A DNA stretch of 64,000 nucleotides, taken from positions 1 to 64,000 of the forward strand of contig JAQSEB010000210.1 of the NCBI GenBank assembly GCA_030063045.1, given 5' to 3'. A program made the translations under genes and the position numbers. Positions 47,804-64,000 of the stretch are shown piece by piece. Positions within the stretch are counted from its first letter, which is position 1. The number at the start of each line of letters is the position of its first letter. The notes beneath the pieces were generated by a model that was not told the DNA's origin, searched no databases, and saw only the letters and a program-made list of their open reading frames with translations. Source of the stretch: Pratylenchus scribneri (taxonomy: Eukaryota > Nematoda > Chromadorea > Rhabditida > Pratylenchidae).

Positions 47804-50552
47804 ATGTTTATCCCGGCTGCCAGTCGAACATCGGCCTCAAATTCCAAAAGAAGACAATCAACAACGAATATGCCAATTGGCGGGCTTGGTGGCGTTTTTC
47901 ATAGGCGTGAGTTTTATTTATAATATTAATTCAAATTTAATTTAAGGCGGGATATTATCCTAAAATATATATTAATTTTAAATTGAATGAATTTTAAACA
48001 ATTTTTCTGCCATCAAATAAAATCAAAACTTTAAAATAAGTGGGGAAATTGGCAATTCTTAACATAGAGGAATGCAAATTTAATAAGCGGAATGCAAATT
48101 TGATGTGGAATTTTATTGGGCCGGAAATTCACTCATGGATTGGGCGGCACCATCAATTTATTTTTTATTCAAAAGCATTTTTCCAATTTATAATTTTATG
48201 TTTTTTTCTGAAAAATGGCACTTTTATTTTAATTTTTTATAAAAAAACATTGCTATTTGGTGGCCCATCTTCATTTGCCCATTTTTTATAAATAGGTGCC
48301 CTTATCGGCAACAGCAAAAAATCGTCGAATGCAATGGCAAATTCGGCAATAGCTGCCAGGCATTTCTCGATGAAAAGAAGCGTGAAATTGTCCCATTCGA
48401 ATCCATTGAACGCTTCTGCCGGTGCGTCAAATAATGTTGATGGAATTGTGGTGGGGGCTGCCGGTGCTGGCGGTAGAAGGCAGAGTGCATCGGCACAAGG
48501 TTTTTGTTTAAAAAAGAGCAAAAATGCCAGCAGGGCCAATAATTTAATTTAATTCAATAAAATTTGTTTCTTTTTTATTAGGTGGCATCGATTTTCCCTC
48601 GATTGTAATGCGATTGACCGGTGGAAGCCGCAGAGGGGAAACGGCCCGAAATAGTGTTGCCACATCGCTTTGTTCTCCGTTGGGGTCGAGTGCAACGGAA
48701 CCGGAATTTGCGGCCGGAGGCATTTGGAGTGGAAGAAGACGGTAAATTTATAAATCAAATTCAAATTTATATAAAAATTGGATTTAATATGCAAAAATTA
48801 AATTTACCTAAATTCTTCCTTCCGGAGTAAATTTAATTCCATTGTTTGCCCCAAAAGTATCATCGCTGCTTTTTCTTTTGGCGTTTTTTCATTTTTTTTC
48901 TGCAGCCAAATCCGATTATCGCTGTTCCTTATGTGCTGCTTTTCCACCAAAAATTGGCTCCTCCATTCCCGTCTATGTTAATCCAAAACTCAAAGAAAGC
49001 AACAAAATCATAGGTGTACAACAAAGTTTTATGGGGGCCAAACATTGATTTGTGATTCCCCCCCCCCCCCCCTTTTTTTATCGTCTGTTAATTAAAAAGA
49101 ATTTCCACTTTTTTTTTGTAATTTTGTTTAAATTTAATATAAATATTATAAAATAAACTACGACAAAAATGAAACATTCTCGGTATGCCCAACATCGGCG
49201 AATGGCCCATAAGAATAGTCAACAAAAGCAATCATCATCATTTCAACACCAAAAACAGAGTCAACAATCCAATCATTCCATTCAAATTCATCAAAGACAA
49301 AAAAATAGTGCAGGAGAGTGAGTTTTATTATTTAATGATTTTATTGTCAGATATAAAATGTATTGTTTTTGTATTGTCCAAAAGAATTAATTTCTTCTTT
49401 TTATAAAGCAACATTTTCGGTCAGCAGCTTTGGAAATAATAAAAAAAATTGCTGGCTAAAATTCAATTTCATGAAAATTTATTTCCTTCCTTTGAGCCAC
49501 TTTGGATATGAAAAATTGAATGAGTGGGAAATAGGTGGGGATATCTTTGTAATCCGATCCGGCATTATTTTTTCTCATCAGATCCAATTATTTTGGTTCC
49601 ATAGCTTTTCTTCATTCTTCAAAAAATAACCACTTAATAGGAAATTCCGGCAAAATTATTATATTTATTATATAACTTAATCACATTTAAAGCAGGTATA
49701 TTTTTTTAGCAAATAAATATTATATTAAATTATTATAATTTGTAAATTATTTTATATTTCTAATCCATCTTTGCCTTTTCCACCATTTGAATTAATTTCC
49801 ATTCCATTTGGCACAATTTTTCCATTTATTTTCATCATTCAAAATACCATCTCGAATCCCCATTCATAATTCCATCCATTTTGCCTCATAGCAATTTTTC
49901 CTTTCAATTATTTCCCTTTTAAGGCAGAATTTTGCCATCTTTGAGCCACGAGCAAGTTCATAGGTCTGACTTGGTTTCGACTTTCGAGGTTAAATGGCAA
50001 ACCTTTTCCCCCCTCCTCCATTCAATACAAATGACCTCAATTGTTGTTTTTCATCCTAGCACTTTTTCACACTATTTTCCCATCAGCAAATTAAATATGC
50101 AAATTGGCGCCTTTTTCAGCTGTCTTTTGTTGCAATGCTTCATTTTAGGAAAAAGTGCCCTCATAAAAAGAAAATAATCCTTAAGTCATTTTTTGTTTTA
50201 ATTTTATCTGGAATTGGTTGTTTTTAATGGCTGATCTCTCTCCCATTTTTTGCTTATTTATTTTGAATATTTATAAGAGCCTCTGCATTTTGCCAAATAC
50301 GCATTTATCTCATATTTTATGTAAATGGAAAAAAAGAATATTTTTCTTGGATTTAGTCTTGGATTGCCCATGCGAACTTTTTTATTCCCACAAATAGCTA
50401 GAAATTTATTCCTTAAGCTTGATGAAAAATAATGAAAAAAAAAAAGATTTTAAAATTTATTCATTTTTATTTTTCAGCGCCGTGGACATATCAGCACATA
50501 AAGCCTGTGCACTGTTGATGACTAAAATGAAGGAGCGAGATGGCACACCAAT
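47804..50552 (+). CDS. Unidentified multi-exon gene, 5' exons (incomplete model)
   Basis: ATG at 47804 opens a chain 47804-47906, 48296-48499, 48582-48741, 50478-50552 whose phases (1, 1, 2, 2) all match, giving about 180 residues. The product is low-complexity, Ser/Arg/Gly/Ala-rich (MFIPAASRTSASNSKRRQS, GIDFPSIVMRLTGGSRRG) until the last exon. That exon encodes a compact helical segment, VDISAHKACALLMTKMKERD. No domain recognised. It is on the same strand as unc-2, 6-9 kb upstream, with long introns. It could be a separate gene or an extended N-terminus of unc-2. The 3' continuation is unresolved. Confidence 0.5.
49058..49072. repeat. C15 homopolymer tract
   Basis: Fifteen consecutive C in an intron of the unidentified gene. 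Confidence 0.9.
49169..49317 (+). CDS. Candidate alternative first exon (Gln/His/Ser-rich)
   Basis: ATG at 49169 begins MKHSRYAQHRRMAHKNSQQK and runs 149 bp to a GTGAGT donor in phase 2. That is the phase needed to join the exon at 50478. It lies between exons 3 and 4 of the chain starting at 47804, so it may be used from a second promoter. The evidence is the open frame, the strong donor and the phase match only. Confidence 0.45.
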
Positions 50553-51106
50553 GTGGGTTTTCTTACAAAAAAAATGTCTAAATTATAAATTTAAAAATTT
50601 AAAAATTCAGATAATTTAACATTAATTTTTAAATCTTTTAAATTGCTTTAAAAAGTCTCATTGGCAATGGTCAATGCCGATGTAAAAATAATAAATTGAA
50701 ATCATTTTTTAATATTGAATTTTTCCAATTAATTTCAAATATCATTAAATAAATTTTCAAATTTATTTAAATTTTGCCAAAAATTGTTCCAATTATACCA
50801 CACGCACAAAAAAAAAGCAAAATTAGACGCTATATTGTACGGGAAACAGAGTTGGAAAAATATTTGTATTTGGCCATAGCCCGAAAATTGCTAGTCTCTT
50901 CTTCGGCATCCTCTCTTGCTTTGACCAGCTATTTTGTGGCCCCGTGTCAAATTGCAGATGCCCCATATCCCCTTCTTGTGTTCATTCCATTTGGTCCTTG
51001 AAGGGCTTTTCGCCTTCTTTTTTGGCCATACCTCTCCCCCAAATCCATCCATCCATCCATTTTCCTCCCAATTCGTTCCCACCATCGGCATCCATTTACA
51101 CACCTT

Positions 51107-51123
51107 CCCCCCCCCCCCCCCCC
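51107..51123. repeat. C17 homopolymer tract
   Basis: Seventeen consecutive C, in a pyrimidine-rich stretch with repeated ATCC words just upstream. Confidence 0.9.
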
Positions 51124-53410
51124 TTCACAATTCCCTCTTCAATTGTGCGCCATTTTGTCTTACGGGCACTTCTTCAACAATTTTGGCTTCTTCCACAAAC
51201 CATCGAAATGGGAGGCCCTAAATGGTGTTAAAATAATCCATTTGTCCATATTTCCATTTTCCTAACAAATATTCTTCTACATCTTCAAAATAGGATCATG
51301 ATTATCTGACAATATCCATTTATTCAATCCATTTTTCAATTCAAAGAAGGTCAAATTCCTCTTGACAATTTTTGGGAATTATCCCCTACTTTGCTTGATT
51401 CTGACAATTCGCTTTTTATACTCTTCTTAAATCAAAATACATCCAATGGATTGACTAAAATGGATAATGGGGCAATATTTCTATTTTATCAGTTGAAAAT
51501 TTTATACCAACTTTTAGTTGGCAAAAATGTTCTTTCTTTCCTCCTTTTTGCCTTATGGCCCTATGAGAAATGCTTCATTCTAACTAATTTTTTCCTTCCA
51601 AAAATGTCCTTTCCTCTCAATGACACCAAAACCAATAATCCTCCTCCCATTTCTCCACATTCCCAGTCCATTTTCCCCTCGGGGATCCCATTTTAAGGGG
51701 TTTTTGGACCAAAATGAACTCTTCCCTTTCAAATTTTGTTGCCGGCTTTTTACATTTCCCCTGAAAAATGAGAAATTAATATTTTTCTTCATGAAAACTT
51801 GAATATTCGTGAAATATTTTTCAAAATTTCTTTATATGCGAAAAATGAAAATAAGGAATGGAATTATTATTATTTTAATTGAATACCAAAATTAAAAAAT
51901 AATATATTCATTTTTTAAAAATTTTTTTCCCAAAATAATTTAGGTTATGTGAAATTTTTATGATTTATTGCCATTTCCCGAGGGAAATGTTCCGCATATT
52001 TGAGGCAACAAAAATTGTTTTTGGGCTAAAAATTGTGCCCAAATGTCAAAGATATTCGACCAATTTTTGGATTGGAACATTCCCCTTTTTAGCAGCAATA
52101 TTTTTAAATTTATTATTCCAATATATAGGGGAAAATTTTTTAAACATAATATTTTTAAATCCTAGCCTAGTCCTTAAATAATTATTAGAATTAAAAAAAT
52201 TAGACCAGCAATTTTAGATGCAAAAATTATTTAAAAATATAAAATTAATTTTTTAATTTCCTAGTAAATCTAATTGTACTAAATTGATTAAGGCCAAACT
52301 TGCCGAGACCAATAAAGCATGCTTTTTCCCTCCCCATTCAACCCATTCAACCTCATAATTCTTCCCATTTTTGCATTTGGCCAATTTAGGTTAACCCAAC
52401 CCACCCCCACCCCAATCCGTTCAAGGGACCGTTGTCAGGGTAAAAAAGGGAGGAAATGGCCAAAATCATCAATATTCAAAGAGTCCTTTTTGCCATCAAC
52501 AATTGTTTTTGCGTAAAACATCCTGAAATCTTTTTTTTTCAATAACAAAATCCAACATGAATCTAAAAATATTTTTTCCATATGAAATAATGTCTTTTTT
52601 ACTAAAAATTATTAAATACTTTACTCTTAAAATTTGAGACGATAGAAAAGCTAATATATTTTTCAGGTGTGGATTTTAAAGAATTGAAAATGTTGGCCAA
52701 ATAAATAAATTAATTTTTGATAATGCCATTATATTTAGTGAACATTTTTTCTAATTTTTTAATGTTTAAAAGAGGAATTTGGAAGCAATAAAATAAAAAT
52801 AATGCCTCATTCTCATCGAACCAATTCCATTTATGGCCTTTTAATGTCGGCCAATTTTTGGCTTCAAATAATTTTTTGTTGGCCATTTTTATGTCGCGCC
52901 ATTTCCCCCTCCCAATTCTTTTCCTTTTTGTCATTTGTCCCAATATTCTTCCTCTTCAATGCCAATTTCCTTTGCGTGTTTGAATGAATGGATTTTATGG
53001 AGGGAATGGATATTTCCGTTATTCCGTGGCATCTGTTTCCTTCCTAAATTTGCCTTCCATATTTGGTTGCAGTTTTTTCGGAAAATAATTTATGAATAAA
53101 TTGCGCAATTTTTTTGATATGTTTCGATTAATTTAAAACAAATAATTTGGTTCCTTTTATCGAACCAATTTTTCCTAAATTTCGAAGCCTTCCTTTTAAA
53201 ATTGAGGCATTCATTCCTTTTCGGCTAACTTCCTTTCTATTCCCACTTTTCTCTCCTTCTTAAATTCATTCATTCTCTAAAAAATGCTCCTAGCCTTATC
53301 AAAAGCGCCAAATCTGCTGGGCTCTTGCCTCAAATTTGGCACATTTTTTGGCTGAATCCGGAAGACCCCATCCGCCCATTTTGAATGGAAATGGAGCTGT
53401 TGGAGGGCAG

Positions 53411-54720
53411 CGGCGGGCAAAATGCTTCGACCTCTTCAATTGGGGCACAGCCCAACAATCCTGGCATCACAATTTCGGCAGCACCGCCTCCTCCTCATTC
53501 TTCATCATCCGCCTCTTTTCATTCATCCACTTTTGGCCAACGATTTGGTGGCCAATTGGTACCACGGCGACGTCTTCTTCCAATTCCTTTGCCTTCGGCT
53601 TCCAGCAGCGACGATTTTGCCAGTGCCGAAATTTGTCAGCTGGCACCCTGGATGCTTATAATGGCCCCAAGTGAGTTGGAAAAGCAAAGATTTATAGATT
53701 TTGAGCTCTGGAATAAGCATTTCCTTCTAAAATTTACAAATTAAATTTTCCACAATTCAAACTGTGGTTCACCAATTTGTTGGGTCTTTTTAAAGGTTAA
53801 AAATATTATAAAATTTCCAATTATTAATAATTATTATTTAAATATCATATAGAAAAATCTGTGAACAAAAAAATCCGTGATTTTTCTTTTTTGAATTCAT
53901 CATCAATTTTTCTACTACGCACTGCCTATCTTAAAGCTATATAAACAATTCTAAAACAAATTACTTGTTTTTCTTAATTTAGGCAAATAATAGCACAAAT
54001 AATTTCAAAGAATTACAAAAACAATAATTAATGCTCATTCTTAACAGATCTTCTTCCAACCCCAATTACGCCCCGCCGACTCTCCCCAATTGATGAACGG
54101 CGCGGCGCCTTTTTCGCTCCTCCGATGCAAGCAGCTGTCAAACTTCGGATTTGGCCGCATCACCAGTCATACATGGAGAAGCCCTTCGCGAATTGGCAAT
54201 CACCATGCTGGGACCAGCCGTTGGAGGGTAAATTAATGGCCAAAAAATAAATTAGGTGCGCGAATAAATTTTACCTATATTCCTTAATTGGAATCTAATT
54301 AAAATTCATAATATCTATGAATTGGATTAAAAACGATTTATAGCTTTATGTTAAATTATTTTCCACCTATGCAAAAATTGCAACTTTACAACTAATTTTT
54401 TAATCCGAATTTTCCCCTTTTATTCCTCTATTTTTGCTCGTTCACCAATGTCCAATGTGTCACTTTCAATTTGCCATTTTCATTTGAATTAATTCTTTTC
54501 TCAAAAATTGCTCTTAATTGGGAGGAATAAAAAAGTAACCTAATGGTTTTTTTTTGGGATTCACATTTTTCACTAATATTTTTCCTTGGGCCAAATTCTT
54601 AAAAATGGAATTTCTGAGAATTTTATTTGCCACCGGCGATTATGGCTATCAACAGGCTTATCAAAGGCCAGGCCGCATCCAACTTTTCTATTATTCATAT
54701 TTATGGCGCAGAAGGGACAG
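53411..54720 (+). CDS. Ambiguous exons between the unidentified gene and unc-2
   Basis: Three stretches look coding. At 53411-53670 one frame is Ser/Pro-rich (ISAAPPPPHSSSS, VPRRRLLPIPLPSASSSDD). It joins in phase to 54048-54227 (LLPTPITPRRLSPIDERRG). That exon's second half is also open in another frame (HGEALRELAITMLGPAVGG). At 54619-54720 two frames compete, one with GDYGYQQAYQRPGRIQLFYY and one with MAINRLIKGQAASNFSIIH. I could not find one reading that satisfies all junctions through to unc-2. Treat as exon candidates only. Confidence 0.3.
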
Positions 54721-55479
54721 GTAAAAATATATTTTGGAAAGCATTGAATAGAAAAATTGAAAATTGAATCATTCGGAATTACAAAATCAAAAATCAAAAC
54801 CTTTGAAATTATAGTACTAAATTCAAGCAGTATTAGTATTTAAGATGCCCGCATATCATAATTTAAAGCAAAAAATTTAATCTATTGATTTAAACTATTT
54901 TTGTTTATTTAATTTCTTCTTATCATCAAACTATTCAAACAAATCTTTCCCAATTGATTTATCTGACTTTCCGAGAAAAATGTCTTTAAAATTTTTGCAC
55001 CTCTTGGCCTATCATATCAAATAACAGGGTAAAAGTGGAGAAAGGAAAATTTGTTATTTAACTTAACAATAGAAGAAGAAAGTTACATGAAAATACTAAA
55101 CAGTCGCACAAATAATTTTTTAGTTTTATTAAAATAAATTTCAGGAAAATTTATTAGCCTAATCCTTTAAAAATTCAACCAAAATTCCGCCCAAATTTTC
55201 CACCTCCTCACTTCCCTCTTTTGGGCATGGTACGAGATTTTCGTATTTTCGCAATCTTTTCTTGGAATTCTATTGGGCATATTTATGGAATAAAAGCAGG
55301 TAATCCTAAAAAATTCAACCTATCCAAATTCATTCTTAAATTATGTATTTCTGAAAATTATGCGCAACTTTATAAATTTTGCTATTTTGCACCAATATTT
55401 GGCTTTAAAAATAAATTGAATTGGAAATTAAATCATTCACTCAAATAATTAATTCAATCCAAAGACATACTATATCAAT

Positions 55480-55790
55480 ATCAATAATGCCTCTTTCCTA
55501 TTCATCCTACTGTTACTGTACCCGCCACTTGTTTTCCTAATCACCTGTCACCTTAACAATCAAATAATGCCTCAATCTATCTTTTTTAAACGCACCCTTT
55601 TCCCTCTTTATGCCTTTTTCCTTCCCTTCAAATTTTTACCATATTTCCCGCACAATAAATAAAGAATAATTTAAAGTCGAGTGTCCCTTCCCGTTAATTG
55701 GGCCATTGGGGAGTGGGGACTTAGGCCTCGGGCGAAGGAATGTTAGCCCTAAATCTTTAGTCAAGATTAGGACTAATACATACCAAAATA
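55480..55790 (-). mobile_element. Dispersed element family X, copy 3 (reverse)
   Basis: The reverse complement matches the family landmarks: ATTAGTCCTAATCTTG, GAGGCCTAAG, AAATTATTCTTTAT, GAGGCATTATTTGATTG and GGTACAGTA with AGTAGGATGAATAGG. Confidence 0.65.
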
Positions 55791-57028
55791 ATTAAATATC
55801 ATTTTCAAAGCAATTTTATCGCTTTCTTATTAATTTTATCATAAAATTAAAAGAAATTACAAAATTTATTAGAAAGTCCTATAATATTCTTTAAAATTCT
55901 TCGCATTTTATGTTAATTCATCAATTTTGTATTTGCCTCTGATTTTATTAATTTTTCAATTTCTCAGCGCATACATTTTTCAGCCCCTGGAAAAATATAC
56001 CCTAATAAGGAAATAAGCATAACATTTTTTATATTTTTTTATCCGATTTTTATGCCAAAAATGCCGTCTTTTCCCACCCCCAGGCATTTCTTTCACTTGG
56101 CATTTTCTCTTTTTCCAACGAATTGTCAGAGAAAACATTGAGTGTTTTTAATGCACTGCTACAAAGAGCACACTTTTGGCTATCTCTGTCTTCGCAAATG
56201 CCTAATTCGGTTTTGCCAAATGCGCCCGCGGCTTTTCCCTCTCATTTATCTAATCCGCTTGCATATCTCTGTCCATTTTGTCTCCCAATACCCACAAAAT
56301 GTTCTCGCCTAACTTTTTGGCCAGGGTGACGATGGAATGTGCTGCTTTTTTTTGTTCGATTGTGCCAATGTTTCAGCGCCCACAAAGGCACAGCCGGCGG
56401 GGCGTTGTGTTGTTTTTATATGGGGCCGAATATGTCGGCACAATGCATCTTCTTTCCTTTTCTTTTGTTTGGTCACCCTTCCTATTTGCATGAATTGATG
56501 AGAATATTTTGCCCATTCTATTCACATTTTTCGCTTGAATGGCTCATCCACAAAGGCATTCCCCGGCTTATTTTTGGCACATTATTGTCAGCCACAAAAT
56601 GTTATATGTCCAATGCCGTGGGGAATGAGGGTGGCTAAAGATGGACCATCAAAAATGGGAATTGGCCAAAGAAGCCGCCCTCGCCTCACTTTCCCCCAAC
56701 CAATATACATACAGCTTAGTGCCCATCATTGATGGCATTTTGGCCAATGCCATCAATTTTTTATGCTTGTCATCTTTTTTACACAAACTCAAAAACATTC
56801 GAAGGCGGCAAAGTCGATTTTTTTTTTGTTTCTTGGAAAAGCCGCCATAAAAACCTAGAGAAAACTTTAATCCTTTCTTATTTCAAATTTTTTGTTACCA
56901 TTCAAAATTCTTGAACAATGTCCAATTATAAATATTTTAAATTCATTTTTTTATATTATTACTATTAAATTTTTAATCCAATTATTATTTAATTTTTTTC
57001 ATTTTATATTTTTGTAATTATTTTTGAA

Positions 57029-63965
<6,937 letters not shown>

Positions 63966-64000
63966 GTGAGTTTTTTGGAACATCAACCTTTTTGCCTTAT

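Noticed and set aside
48842..49048. Signal-peptide-like ORF (FAPKVSSLLFLLAFFHFF...)
   Set aside because: It has no ATG (the frame starts with TTG) and no clear splice acceptor to supply one.

Overview
This is an AT-rich nuclear window from a nematode. The evidence is compact multi-exon genes with mostly 45-100 bp introns, a Cav2 (unc-2) calcium-channel gene closest to nematode UNC-2, MATH-BTB genes, and small lineage-specific secreted proteins. The unc-2 gene needs three GC-AG introns and has many acceptors ending in AAG. Together with the secreted-protein cluster this fits a tylenchid (plant-parasitic type) nematode, but that placement is inference. No rRNA gene, intact tRNA gene, CRISPR array or bacterial gene was seen.

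Left part (1-5.8 kb): a head-to-head 172-bp satellite, a tRNA-headed SINE, a second array with a period near 170 bp, a gene-poor stretch, then a spliced gene for a secreted ten-cysteine peptide.

Secreted/BTB duplication zone (5.4-29.7 kb): two paralogous five-exon genes encode secreted basic proteins of 415 and 414 aa (A1, A2), each preceded by the same dispersed repeat. Two nine-exon MATH-BTB paralogues, both 290 aa, lie between and beyond them. A weak tail-anchored gene model follows A2. A minus-strand TPR-MYND gene (681 aa) spans 18.7-26.5 kb. Its 3.9-kb intron is packed with foldback elements, minisatellites and GC-rich palindromes.

Middle (31-45 kb): a small secreted cationic peptide gene; a minus-strand ZnT/CDF zinc transporter (425 aa); a mitochondrial TCAIM-like gene (495 aa, 11 exons); and a small gene for a single-pass membrane protein (176 aa) carrying a 1,568-bp foldback element in an intron.

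Right part (45-64 kb): a long gene-poor interval, then 5' exons of an unidentified gene with two alternative first exons, ambiguous exons, and finally unc-2, which runs off the right edge in domain IV. I built exon chains by matching splice phases. For A1, A2, both BTB genes, TPR-MYND, ZnT, TCAIM, the 176-aa gene and unc-2, the exon lengths close in frame.
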